DNA of 64,000 bases from NCBI GenBank assembly GCA_025642075.2, contig JAODUO010000620.1, positions 53,501 through 117,500 on the forward strand, read 5' to 3'. The position numbers were made by a program, and so were the translations under genes. Below the pieces are notes generated by a model. That model made no database searches. It was not told the DNA's origin and saw only the letters and a list, made by a program, of their open reading frames with translations. The stretch's first letter is position 1; every line of letters starts with the position of its first letter. Shown one piece after another: positions 23,301 through 33,892 of the stretch. This stretch comes from Ridgeia piscesae. Taxonomy: Eukaryota; Annelida; Polychaeta; Sabellida; Siboglinidae.

Positions 23301-26300
23301 GTTATTTCCTACCATCTTATCTTGCCGTTATTACTCTCTTGGTATCTACTCTGTTGTCACTATTATTATTAAAGTCACAGACATGAGCACATAAACTGAG
23401 GAAAAAAATGCGTCAAAGGCCATCAAATGAGATAACAAAAAAGTTGTAATTATCGACTAATCAACGAGCATGTCCATTCATGGACAATCTAAGAACAAGT
23501 ACAATCCGAGACCTCGCCATTGTAACAAATTTTGCCATCCTCGAAGGTGCTAGAAATGTCATTTGAACATAGAAAAATCCCAAACCCCCATGCACCCCAA
23601 ACCACCCACCCACCCTCTCCCATTCGGCCCCAGAAATCACGAACAGCGCCGCCTGGTGTCTGCAATCGGTGAACATCGGCGGTTAACGGACATCCAGCTC
23701 TGTAAAATAACCTTGGCAGACGTCGTCGTTCTCTCGTCGCGTCATCACGTCTCTATGGCAACACGGCGTTCCCTCTCGTGCTGTCTTGGCCTTGCGTCTC
23801 CATGGCAACCGAGTTACCTAGAGACAAGGCCATCGCCACCTCTGCTGTACACCTATTGGGGAAATACAACGGTAAAGAGGACGTGAGTTTCGGCAGCGCC
23901 AAGATACAGTGGCAGACATTGCATAATGGCACACAACATCACACTGACAAGAACAGGGACTGGCACTCACCACAAGTTTTAGCAACGAGTTGGGGGGAGT
24001 CTTCTCCAAACTGCCGAGCGAGCGAGCGAGCACTGCTCAAAAATAACGTTCATTCAGCATTCAGAAATGAGGCAGCAAGAACCGACGGCTGAAATCATAA
24101 CTGTGTTATTGCAAACGGACGACTACGGGTGGAAATCACTTTCGTCAGTTTTGGCAAATTCCCTGCCTTACTTCACAGCGCTGTGGCGGTGGCACGTACC
24201 TGTTTGTATCTGTTCAACTTCCTGTAGTCCTTCATCATATCCGATGCGTTTACCTCATGGTCCTCAATGTCCAGACAGTCACGCAAGTTCTTGTCGGCCG
24301 TTAGGTACAGCATGTGTGGCTGCAAGTTACCATGACAACACTAAGCGTAAGTCACAGACAATGTATGTTGTAGCATGTTGCCATGACAACATTTCAGTCT
24401 AAGTCACACAGACAATGTATATGTTGTAGCATGCTACCATGACAAATCATGAGACACAGCAAATTACCATAACTAGCAAGTTACCGTGACAACGCATGAG
24501 TCATAACAAGTTATCATGATTATACATGACTTATAGCAAGTTACTGTGACAACGCATGAGTCATGACAAGTCATCATGATTATACATGATTCATAGCAAG
24601 TTACCGTGACAATGCATGAGCCACAGCAAGTTACTATAAAATGCTTGCGTTATAACATGTCATCACAACATCATCATAGTCATTAATGATTAAGCCACCA
24701 TGATGACAGCTTTTAATCAGTCATCATGACAGCACCTGGGTTTTTAACAAGTCATCATGACAAGGCATGAGCCACATATGAGTTACAAGTAGTTGCCATG
24801 ACAACACATGCATTACTTGACACCAAAGTTATGCAATACCCAAAGTGTTATCTACTGAACTAGGAAATGCAAAGTTGTACTATTTCACATCAATAACAAT
24901 TTGTAACGAAATAAGTTTTTTCTGACAACTATAATGATGTATGGAGGAAAACTCTGGCGAAGACGGCTATACAAGAAAATGCACTATGTCACAATAATAC
25001 TGTACTAACTTATGATTAACTAAATTTATATTAAAATCGCTGTTTTATGTATTGAATGTGACAATAATATTCCACCAGTCATGTCCTCATTTCAATGGAT
25101 ACAGAGCCGAGACATTGCACGACCGAACGCATTATTATTTATAAACACGTACGTTGGCGATAACTAGTATTGAACAGGTTGCGAAACTAATGACATCTAT
25201 ACATCCCGGCATGTTTATCCACTGCAAATCAGAATTGCAGACACACAAAGTAACTCGCGTATGCCCGAATAGTCCTTGTAATTTAGATCAACACCAAATG
25301 ATGCAACCAAGCAACCAACAATGTGTTAATCTTCCAGGTAAACATTGGCGGCAGACCTAGTCATTAATGTCTGCACTGAATGCAATAAGTTCTAGCGGCC
25401 AATAATTACAGCATAAACGGCCACGGTGAATGACGTATTCAGTCAGACAGATTGTAGGTGTCTAGGCATTTGTGAGAAATATCAACAAGCAGGTTTACAT
25501 GGCCTACTGGCAAATGGACAAAGAAACCCATGCGATGCAGTGGCCATTAACACACCTGGGCTAGGTTCTTTCTTCTTGTTCACGCTGAATCAGCACTAGT
25601 TTTTTTACCATTGTCATACGACCCACCTACTATAAATGCTATTTGTCTTCGTGTACAAAGACCATCTATCTTCTTGTACAAATACAAAGACCATCTATCT
25701 TTTTGTACAAAGGCCATTTGTTACTCATACAAACGCCACTAATCTTCACATAAGGGGGCCTTCTGTCATCTTATACAACGAGCATCTGATACTGTTTTTT
25801 TGGGCCAATCACAATTTTTGGGTCACCCCGATCTGTCATTTCTGTCTACACGTCTGGGTTAAGACTTGAACTAGATATCTCAATGATAGACATGGCGGGG
25901 ATCGGATAGAATTTTTTTAAATAACATCTGCTTAAATGATTGTGCAAACATGTTCAAGTAATTATACAATCAGGCAAATAAATTGGAATTTGACCTTTCT
26001 TTAGGATTGTTTTTAAGATAATCATTTGGAACAGAAACTGAATTCTGCAAGGTGGATTTGTTTTGAATTTCATAGAACGGGAATTTATCTGATGACTGCT
26101 ACAACCCTGGCTACAGGTTGAGGTAGACATCCCGCACCTGCTCATAGAGGTCACTAACAGGGTTGTTAGATCTTGGAGGGTTTAGTACCTGTCCACACAG
26201 GTTACTGATAGGGTTGTGGGGCGCCTAGTACCTATTCACAGAGCTCACCAAGGTGGTTGCGGGGTTTAGTTCATAGAGGTCACCAAAAGGGTAATGTGGG

Positions 26301-29112
26301 GTCTAGTACCCTTCCATGGAGGTCATGGGAAGTCTATTACCTGTTCACATACGTCACTGAGGATGTTGAGGTGGTACATACCTGTTCACAGAGGTCACTG
26401 AGGGGGTTGTGGGGGTATGTACCTGTTCACAGAGGTCACCGAGGGGGTTGTGGGGTATATACCTGTTCGCAGAGGTCACCGAGGGGGTTGTGGGGTATAT
26501 ACCTGTTCACAGAGGTCACCGAGGGGGTTGTGGGGGTATGTACCTGCTCACAGAGGTCACTGAGGGGGTATGTACATGTTCATGGAGGTCACCGAGGGGG
26601 TTGTGGGGGTATGTACCTGTTCACAGAGGTCACCGAGGGGGTTATGGGGTATATACCTGTTCACAGAGGTCACCGAGGGGGTTGTGGGGGTATGTACCTG
26701 TTCACAGAGGTCACCGAGGGGGTTGTGGGGTATGTACCTGTTCACAGAGGTCACCGAGGGGGTTGTCCTCGGCGGTGTCCTGCAGCCACTCGACCACCAT
26801 GGCACACAGGTAGCGCATGCTGCTCTCTGTACGGTCCTCCTCCGTCACACCTGAAACACAGGGCACAGGTGAGTGAGGTCACCTCTTGGGTTCTGTCACT
26901 CTCACTCTTGATACAGCAATCTATCCTGTCTATGTTTCTTTACGGCTCTCCCTACCCCGCTCTGTCTCCCCTCCCCTCCCTCGCTCTCCCTTCCCCTCTC
27001 TCTCTCTCTCCCTCCCTCACTTACACTCTCCACACCATCATTCTCCATGACCCCTTTGTAGAATCTCTACCCTGAATCTATTCCCTCCTTCCGTTCCTCT
27101 CTCCCTCCCTCCCTCCTTGCCTCCCATTTTTCTCACACCCTCTCGTGCACTCCAAATCGTTTTCACTTATTTTCCGCTCAGAACCCTCTCCCTCTTCCTC
27201 ATCCCAACTTTCTCCCTCACACTCCCAAACCTTTCCCCATCCTTCTTCCTGTCCCAAAGAGCAGTCAGTGCACACATTCATCAGGTGTATATTTCCACTG
27301 CCCACTTTTTGGTTCATCTGTCAGGTATTTTCGGCTGACCCTGTCTGACTTTCCAGAGACTACAGACTGCGCCCGCTCACTGTGTGGCCTCGCAATATTC
27401 TCCCACAACAAGTTATGTAAGATCCAGATGGTCTACACCTGTCAACAACTTCACTTCTATTTGCCACTAGCTGTTGTCGACAGGTTAAAAAATATATTAA
27501 AGTACTTCATTCATAAATCACATCGCAACATAGTTTTATGTAGAGACCTGTCCACCCGTCATTTGGGCGGGTAAAAATGAATATGGACGGGTAGAAATAT
27601 GGGTGGACGGGTAAAACAAGGAGTAAAAAATTCTTCCAAAACCGTAGATATTGTTAGCTATGCCTTGAAAGTGAGTGAAAATGGAGTCAAATGTATTTGT
27701 AATCCATTTCAGGTCATCAGACACATTTAATAGTTTGTAAACTGGCTTAACAGTTAACATCCATGTGTTCACCAAACCATGTGTGACTGGCAATAATTAT
27801 ATCCTGCATAAAGCCCTGCATCACAACTTCATTGCACGTTCTCTACCTCCATTTTTATTAGTACTTACATAACCAATATGTTATTGTAAAATGTGTAATA
27901 TGCCAAACAGCTAGACTGCTTAAATAGTTTATCCAAACAAGTACTTACAGCACAAATTACAAGCACAACTGAAAATCTGTAGAAAAGCATGAAGACGACT
28001 TAACATCAAAACTATCACAAGTGCCACGTACCTGGCTGACTGCAATTAACGATGTTATGCTAACGGAACCCAAGCCAGTGGGCACTGAGCAGGACAATAG
28101 ATATAATATCACAGCCGGGTCCAATAACAGCTTCTGGGCCTCCATACATTCATATCGAGATAAACAACACCGAAATAGTACCAGCGTTCACCTTGATTAA
28201 ATAAATGGGTGTGAAATGTTGCGTACCACGCCACATGTTTACAACGCCAAAGATAAATGTTAAGTTGCACGGAGACCTGCCAGAATGATGCAGAGCATTG
28301 AAACAAGGCTGTAAAACAACTTCTCATGGGTGCCTTGTATCTCGTGTGTGTGACATGTACCGTGCCGTACACTCAATGCAGGAAAAGTACATTTACTGTG
28401 AGAGGGTAGTCAAGATTGGTGAGAAATGACCAAGTAAATGGTGGTCTATCAAAACACCAGGTACATGACAGAATGAGAAAAGACCAAGAAGATGTTGGAT
28501 GGGAAAAGACCAAGTACACGGTGATGTGGGAAAGAACCAAATAAATAATGAGACAAGAAAATATAAATTAGATGGTGGAATGTGAAAAGAAGTAGCAAGT
28601 AGATGAGTTTAGAAAGGACCAATGAGACAGTGGGGTGAGAAAAAAGGAATGAAATGCTAGTACATGATAAACACAGTATCACACACAGTGTCACACAGTG
28701 TCACACACATACACAGTGTCACACACATACAGTGTCACACACATACACAGGGTCACACAGTGTCAGTGTCACACACATATGCAGTGTCACAGTGTCACAC
28801 AGACACAAACATACACACGTGTCACATACACAGTGTCACACACACGTACGTATGCAGTACATATGCACGCACGCACTCACGTACGCATGCACGTCCAGTG
28901 TCGCAAACATGACAAGATGGTGACAAAGACTCACCAATGATCTTCATCTGTATGTTGGGCAGTTGACACCTCTCTGGACACTGCAGCACCTGGTCCAGGT
29001 TGGCCTGGATGTAGCTGTCCGTGCCAGTCGTCAGGTCCGAGTCAGAGTGACTGTTGGCAAACGCCCGGATACCTGCAAACACAATGGCTTCACTATTACT
29101 ATGTATGTAGTA

Positions 29113-29160
<48 letters not shown>

Positions 29161-32100
29161 TTTATAGTACATTCTTGTAGTATTTATGACATCTTGACAC
29201 CCAGAGAATGATGTCTATCAGGAATGGAGACACGCTGAGAGAGTGACTGAGCCACATATTGGATAGTAATCACAGTACGAGTGGCATCTCTTCCCCCACG
29301 AAAACGCACCAATTCCCAGAATTTAGTCCGGTTATCATTAAAGCGCTGAAGTATTTTTATTATACCAACTGTTGAAATGGACATCCTATTTCAATTAATA
29401 TGTATGCATAATTATACCAAATTGATCAACTATTTTTCTTGAGATAACAGGAGGCAGAGACACCATTCATGTGACAGCACCCTGCTGTTGATTGACAACG
29501 TACGCCACAAGAACCAACGTACCGAGGCAGTTCGCTGGGGCAAGATTGTCGGCCAAGAACCGAGAACAAGCCTCAGCTGCTTTGTTCATCTTCAGCCAGG
29601 TGGCAGTGCGGTAGACGGTCTTTACCATGTCGGCCGGTACCTCGAGTCTGAAAGCCAGGCGTGTGTGATGATAGTAACGATGACAAACTCATAATGACTA
29701 ATGGATAATTTCTTTGTTCCAACTCAAACCATACGTCCTGAACTAGTAGTGTGTTTGATAGTTTCATCAGTAGTCCAGTGCTGACAGTTCTAACCACAAA
29801 CTACTTAACCTAAGTTGAATATTGGCAAACGTGCTTTTTCTGCGTCTGTGCCAACAATTCGGAATCAACTCCCTATTATGATTAAATCTTCTGAAACCAT
29901 ACACATTTCGTAAAAATATATATATTTGAAATTGCTTTCCCACCATAACTTTTCGGTGGTTCCAAGCTCCAATGACAACTTTTGCCTGTTCCTCTGTATA
30001 ACTAGCCAAATGTTTTTGTTTGTTGTGCCTCTGAGCTTGTACTTTTTAAGGATATACCGGTAGGGTCGGGTAGGCACTGTAGAAGTTTTACAATTATTTA
30101 TTTATGATAAATTATTTAACCACGTCCCAAAACACTTACATATTCGTAAGCCAATTTTTTCATAAATAGTGCATCAAAGCTACATCCAAGGTCGTTCACA
30201 TCATTTCTATTATCATAATACTACACAGCCAATTTAAATGACACTGCCGGCCACCAGTCTTGGCTCAGATTCAACATGAATTATGCAACACTTCAGTAGG
30301 CAACTAGATAATATTTACTCAGATCGTCACAGAATGAAACTACTTCTGTGCATCATGGGCATGAACACGTGTCATAGTGTCCTCAGGCTGGGGTCATGAA
30401 CACATGTGTCATAGTGTCTTCACGTTGGGGGCATGAACAAATGTGTCATAGTGTCTTCACGTTGGGGGCATGAACAAATGTGTCATAGTGTCCTCACGTT
30501 GGGGACATGAACAAATGTGTCATAGTGTCTTCACGTTGGGGGCATGAACAAATGTGTCATAGTGTCTTCACGTTGGGGGCATGAACAAATGTGTCATAGT
30601 GTCCTCACGTTGGGGACATGAACACATGTGTCATAGTGTCCTCACGTTGGGGACATGAACAAATGTGTCAGTGTCCTCAGGCTGGGGTCATGAACACATG
30701 TGTCATAGGGTCTTCACGTTGGGGGCATGAACAAATGTGTCATAGTGTCCTCACGTTGGGGGCATGAACAAATGTGTCAGTGTCCTCACGTTGGGGACAT
30801 GAACAAATGTGTCATAGTGTCCTCACGTTGGGGGCATGAACAAATGTGTCATAGTGTCCTCACGTTGGGGACATGAACAAATGTGTCATAGTGTCCTCAG
30901 GCTGGGGTCATGAACACATGTGTCATAGTGTCCTCACGTTGGGGACATGAACACATGTGTCATAGTGTCCTCAGGCTGGGGTCATGAACACATGTGTCAT
31001 AGTGTCCTCACATTGGGGACATGAACACGTGTCATAGTGTCCTCACGTTGGGGACATGAACACATGTGTCATAGTGTCCTCAGGCTGGGGTCATCTTTAT
31101 CAGGAAATAACTTGTTGGGACTTTTCTTTCTTCTGTCTCAAATTCTTGTCTGTAGTCACACCTATTTTCAATAAACTATTTTTGTAGCACATTTTATTCC
31201 CCACAAAGGGCTATACTAGGATGTCACAGGGTGCTGGCAAAAACCTCAACCTGATGTGACCCAGATGGTTACAGACCTGTATTTAAATTGATGTATGAAA
31301 AAGTAAATCATGCCACATGTGAGTCTGACCGTGGCAACTATTATTCCTTCAAATGACAGATCACCAAATGTTGCCAACTGCACGTCTAAAGTACAAACGG
31401 AAGTCACAATTTATACTGGCACTCGGGGGGTCTTCTCAAACCTAGTATTCAGGGGTCTTCTGAAACTCAACCTCAAAGTTGTTCTTGTTTATTGTATCTT
31501 ATGCTCATTTTCGTTGCAACTCTGCTTATCTGCAGAATGATACTTTTGGTTGAAAACTGTTACACCTCTTAAAAAGATATGCTTTTCTGGGCTCTCAATA
31601 AAAAATTCTTCCTTTCAGGCCTATTTTTGTTAACAATACGTGCCTTCTGGTATTCTGCGAGTGAGCTAACTGTGTTATATATGCGAAAAGCCTGAATGCC
31701 CATCCATATATCATTCAAGAATACACACGCACACAGGTGTATAAGCTGACATAAAATATCCCAGATATAAAGAAAATATTGTTTACGCAAGACCATTCAT
31801 CACTATCAGTAATATAATACAAACTGTTTGCTACATAAGCATCCATTCGGAGCTCTAGTCACTCTACACACGACTCTAGCAACATGAGATAATCCAGTGG
31901 CTTAACCACTAAGCCGCCTAGTATGGGGTCGTGCCACCAGGGGACAACAGACTGTCCCACTTCATATACACATGCACTAACAGTAACACTTCCAGTGACA
32001 ACCAAAGAATTTTCTTAAGCAGATAAACAGCCACGGTAAAGTCAAAGATCACTGTCAATTACTACATAGTAGAGGCAAATGATGAAGAAACTAAGTCGCA

Positions 32101-32774
32101 CTGCACCACGTCACAATGCTGCAGCTGGAAATAGGACTATGCATACCATAAGAACGGTGCTTGATTCTTGGAAAATGAGCAGATATGTCTCTAGGCAAAG
32201 AAACATTTATATACTCTAGACTTATTGGCCTGTGCTATACATTTCGACTAAAATACAGCAACTATCACTGCCCCTACCAACACAAGCCCACATCACTGGC
32301 TTTGAACATTAGTTATAATATAATTAGAACTATACTGCCTCATCACAATGTTAACGTCAGGTTGAAACTTACTGTTTATTAAAAACATTCAGCGTTATTG
32401 TTTTTATTAATTACTAGTGTCATCAGAACGTCCCCAACATAAACTGACATTGGAGATGTCAAATGATATCATCAAGACACTTACTTGGAAGTGTAGACGT
32501 AATTGACGAGGATCTCGAAGCTGTCATAGTCGACGTTCTCGAGCTGCACGTAATGCTGGTCGTTTTCCTCCTCCGTCTCGAAGAGCTCGAACAAGTACAT
32601 GCTGGCACACGCGAGCATCGCGCGGTGGGCGGGAATGTTGTGACCCCCCACAGAGATGATGACATCACAGAATCGACCGCCCTTGCGCAGGGTGTTGAGG
32701 TGAGAAAGTGTTGTCTCCCGATGCTGCGTGTCGTCAAAGACGAGCATCGACTGCGTGGCGTCGTCATCAGTCAT
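14032..32774 (-). CDS. IVNS1ABP: IVNS1ABP-type BTB-BACK-kelch protein, eleven coding exons
   Basis: Coding exons, in order: 32774-32485, 29647-29523, 29072-28935, 26850-26738, 24319-24200, 21492-21318, 17898-17638, 16585-16340, 15830-15705, 15230-15057, 14300-14032. They sum to 2037 nt (678 residues plus stop; human IVNS1ABP is about 642), every junction is GT-AG and every phase agrees. Residues about 20-125 are the BTB domain (FCDV, AHRAMLACAS, LVNYVYTS), 126-225 a BACK-like region, about 265-290 a Ser-rich linker, and about 395-665 six kelch repeats with GG and YDxxxxxW motifs. The spacing of BTB, linker (EWKLIAMSQWG) and kelch blocks follows IVNS1ABP rather than generic KLHL proteins. IVNS1ABP relatives are linked to actin stability and act as candidate CUL3 adaptors; the vertebrate protein was named for binding influenza NS1. 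Function in this organism is inferred. The last kelch repeat lacks the usual YD pair. Confidence 0.93.
14371..14755. repeat. 32-bp minisatellite in kelch gene intron 10
   Basis: About 12 head-to-tail copies of AATAACCATGGATTGCAGTC plus ATNATTATAATT, with few changes, starting about 70 bp upstream (transcript sense) of the terminal exon's acceptor. Confidence 0.9.
15057..15230 (-). CDS. IVNS1ABP: Kelch gene coding exon 10 (kelch repeat 4)
   Basis: Acceptor GGGGCTGTAG, donor GTAGGC, phase 1-1. Encodes RSQITMCVLQGKLVAVGG, CTNSVEVYDPEEGKWSYL and CRRGAGAAVFRG; the RRGAG string is conserved in IVNS1ABP. Confidence 0.92.
15705..15830 (-). CDS. IVNS1ABP: Kelch gene coding exon 9 (kelch repeat 3)
   Basis: Acceptor TTCTTCCTCCAG, donor GTAAGT, phase 1-1. 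Encodes VAGLGGKLYVIGGWSGFNG, CEIYDLATGTWSF and IADLHSG. Confidence 0.92.
16340..16585 (-). CDS. IVNS1ABP: Kelch gene coding exon 8 (kelch repeats 1-2)
   Basis: Acceptor ATGTCCTGCAG, donor GTAGGC, symmetric phase 1-1. Encodes GGYDRGECLQTVESYDLHLN, then AVIDGKVYACGGSNGSQD, AECYDPSTDQW and ISRCSPG, closely parallel to GGYNREECLRTVECYN and NRCNAG of human IVNS1ABP. Confidence 0.93.
17638..17898 (-). CDS. IVNS1ABP: Kelch gene coding exon 7 (start of propeller)
   Basis: Acceptor GTTGTTGCAG, donor GTACAA. Two leading A's complete the Glu codon from exon 6, giving EKNCVCVAMLDDSLAII, then a low-complexity NGNGNGNCNG stretch from GTT-GCC repeats, then MSSARCGFGTAVIDDIIIVL. The 28-bp satellite begins within about 10 bp of this acceptor. 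Confidence 0.9.
17901..20712. repeat. 28-bp satellite, about 100 copies, in kelch gene intron 6
   Basis: Unit ACAACACATCGCAGCTGACC plus ACACAGTT; AGTT and GGTT variants are interspersed, with occasional 1-bp deletions and longer disruptions (about 18290-18320, 18425, 18550, 18970, 19275). Every intact unit has an E-box CAGCTG. The array starts within about 10 bp of the exon 7 acceptor. Confidence 0.95.
21318..21492 (-). CDS. IVNS1ABP: Kelch gene coding exon 6 (Ser-rich linker)
   Basis: Acceptor CTCTTCTGACAG, donor GTAGGT. The exon starts in phase 0 with ATG, but this Met is internal to the protein. Encodes MPAKGKDK, a Ser/Thr run, PPQQGCLAYQRLPGNE and REWKLIAMSQWG; the EWK(L/I)(I/V)A string is the conserved start of the IVNS1ABP C-terminal half. 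Confidence 0.88.
23749..23825. promoter_or_regulatory. Cluster of three RFX-type X-boxes
   Basis: GTCTCTATGGCAAC (23749-23762), GTCTCCATGGCAAC (23796-23809) and GTTACCTAGAGAC (23813-23825) fit the RFX consensus (GTNRCC-n-RGYAAC, either half imperfect) within 77 bp of a CpG-rich segment in kelch gene intron 5. Confidence 0.5.
24200..24319 (-). CDS. IVNS1ABP: Kelch gene coding exon 5
   Basis: Forty codons, phase 0 at both ends: PHMLYLTADKNLRDCLDIED to YRKLNRYKQ, aligning with the VQTLYYSADHKLLDG segment of human IVNS1ABP. Acceptor GGTAACTTGCAG, donor GTACGT. The exon has no Met-initiated open frame of its own and was found by reading the - strand. The intron side of its acceptor is the first unit of a degenerate array (24320-24810). 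Confidence 0.87.
24320..24812. repeat. Degenerate array of X-box-like units next to exon 5 acceptor
   Basis: AAGTTACCATGACAAC-like units recur about every 55-65 bp: GTTACCATGACAAC (24326), GTTGCCATGACAAC (24377, 24791), GTTACCGTGACAAC (24480), GTTACTGTGACAAC (24540), GTTACCGTGACAAT (24600), alternating with ACAAGTTATCATGATTATA-like half units. On the - strand the first unit ends as the acceptor GGTAACTTGCAG. Confidence 0.75.
26127..26777. repeat. 40/41-bp minisatellite made of an exon-intron junction
   Basis: About 16 units of TACCTGTTCACAGAGGTCAC plus CGAGGGGGTTGTGGGGTATA. On the - strand each unit is the last coding bases of exon 4 (GGTGACCTCTGTGAACAG), its donor GTACATACC and a little intron. 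Units are near-identical next to the exon and increasingly diverged towards 26127. Confidence 0.9.
26738..26850 (-). CDS. IVNS1ABP: Kelch gene coding exon 4
   Basis: Acceptor TGTGTTTCAG. Encodes GVTEEDRTESSMRYLCAMVV and EWLQDTAEDNPLGDLCEQ, matching the segment around WV of the BACK domain, and ends in phase 0. The donor GTACATACC and the last ~22 coding bases are the repeat unit of the minisatellite that begins here and runs to about 26127. Confidence 0.88.
27532..27816 (-). mobile_element. TIR family A, copy 3
   Basis: Reverse orientation, in intron 3 of the kelch gene. Shows the ACCCGTCC/GGACGGGT block at 27546-27615 and ends TCCTGCATAAAGCCC. Confidence 0.75.
28670..28850. repeat. CAGTGTCACACA-rich tandem repeat
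   Basis: Irregular tandem CACAGTGTCACACACATA units, 16-20 bp, just downstream (transcript sense) of the exon 3 donor. Confidence 0.8.
28935..29072 (-). CDS. IVNS1ABP: Kelch gene coding exon 3 (BACK region)
   Basis: Acceptor TGTTTGCAG, donor GTGAGT. Encodes GIRAFANSHSDSDLTTG, DSYIQANLDQVLQ and LPNIQMKIIG, aligning with the BACK segment of IVNS1ABP (YRNFAS..., YIQEHLLQ). An (AT)n tract lies within 50 bp upstream of the acceptor and a CA/GTCACA-rich array follows the donor. Confidence 0.9.
29119..29155. repeat. (AT)n microsatellite
   Basis: About 18 TA units within 50 bp of the exon 3 acceptor in kelch gene intron 2. Confidence 0.9.
29523..29647 (-). CDS. IVNS1ABP: Kelch gene coding exon 2 (BTB end, start of BACK)
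   Basis: Acceptor CTGGCTTTCAG; the single A completes the Lys codon from exon 1, giving TSKLEVPADMVKTVYRTATW and then LKMNKAAEACSRFLADNLAP. This matches the BTB/BACK transition (LKM..., CxxFL) of the family. Donor GTACGT; phase 1 at its end. Confidence 0.92.
30350..31094. repeat. 37-bp minisatellite in kelch gene intron 1
   Basis: About 20 copies of GTGTCTTCACGTTGGGGGCA plus TGAACAAATGTGTCATA, with CTTCACG/CTCAGGC and AAATG/ACATG variants in patches. Confidence 0.92.
31836..31926 (-). mobile_element. Possible tRNA-derived SINE head
   Basis: On the - strand GGCGGCTTAGTGGTTAAGCC resembles a tRNA A-box and is followed 30 nt on by CTAGAGTCGTG, like a decayed B-box region. No poly-A or clear end. 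Confidence 0.3.
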
Positions 32775-32787
32775 CTTGTGAGATCAC
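32485..32787 (-). CDS. IVNS1ABP: Kelch gene coding exon 1 (BTB domain; start codon)
   Basis: ATG at 32774-32772; the exon probably starts at 32787 after an acceptor read as GTTGTTGACAG, leaving 13 nt of 5' UTR. It encodes residues 1-96 plus two bases: MLVFDDTQHRETTLSHLNTL, then FCDVIISVGGHNIPAHRAML and FEILVNYVYTS. Donor is GTAAGT (32484-32479). The acceptor just before the ATG implies at least one upstream non-coding exon. Confidence 0.93.
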
Positions 32788-33263
32788 CTGTCAACAACGA
32801 CCGTCTATCAAAATGGGTGACAATGAACACCTTGCGTCAGTGGTCATCTGTCATGTGCAGACACGGGGGTCAAATACATTTGTATTTGACAGTATTAAAA
32901 AAAATCACTAAACTAAATGGCTGGTACAAAAAGGTCATGTGACATGTTCTAATTGTCTCCAACACTTGAGTCATCTTGTGAAGCTGTGTCAAAAACAACA
33001 ATTTGTCAACGGAGTTGACAATGAACAAGGTCACTGATTATTAATAAGAGTTTATGCAATGCTACTCATTTTACATTAAAACTTGATCTATATGTTGGTT
33101 GTTCTGGGATGGCAAGGTCATTTAGAGGGAAAGGATGGCATAGACTGGGTAAACGGAGTACAGGGTTGATGGTCAAGGTGACAGCTCCTGTTGGAACTTG
33201 GAAGGTCAAGGAAGACCCGACAGGCCTATGTCTGATGGTATCAAGTAAATTTCTACCAACCCA

Positions 33264-33892
33264 CAGGACTCTTAGGACTGTGTCAGTTGGAGACAGGCGA
33301 CTGGGAGAAAGACAAACCCACAGGACTCTTAGGACTGTGTCAGTTGGAGACAGGCGACTGGGAGAAAGACAAACCCACAGGACTCTTAGGACTGTGTCAG
33401 TTGGAGACAGGCGGCTGGGAGAAAGACAAACCCACAGGACTCTTAGGACTGTGTCAGTTGGAGACAGGCGGCTGGGAGAAAGACAAACCCACAGGACTCT
33501 TAGGACTGTGTCAGTTGGAGACAGGCGGCTGAGAGAAAGACAAACCCACAGGACTCTTAGGACTGTGTCAGTTGGAGACAGGCGGCTGGGAGAAAGACAA
33601 ACCCACAGGACTCTTAGGACTGTGTCAGTTGGAGACAGGCGGCTGGGAGAAAGACAAACCCACAGGACTCTTAGGACTGTGTCAGTTGGAGACAGGCGGC
33701 TGAGAGAAAGACAAACCCACGGGACCCTTAGGACTGTGTCAGTTGGAGACAGGCGGCTGGGAGAAAGACAAACCTATGGGACCCTTAGGACTGTGTCAGT
33801 TGGAGACAGGCGACTGGGAGAAAGACAAACCCACGGGACCCTTAGGACTGTGTCAGTTGGAGACAGGCGGCTGAGAGAAAGACAAACCCAGC
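33264..33892. repeat. 57-bp minisatellite upstream of the kelch coding start
   Basis: Eleven copies of CAGGACTCTTAGGACTGTGT plus CAGTTGGAGACAGGCGGCTG plus GGAGAAAGACAAACCCA. The period, 19 x 3, keeps a 283-codon + strand frame open by arithmetic. On the - strand each unit holds a pyrimidine tract and CAG (TTTGTCTTTCTCCCAG), a ready-made splice acceptor. Confidence 0.93.

Noticed and set aside
26257..27075. 272-codon + strand open frame
   Set aside because: Antisense reading of the exon 4 junction minisatellite and flanking CT-rich sequence.
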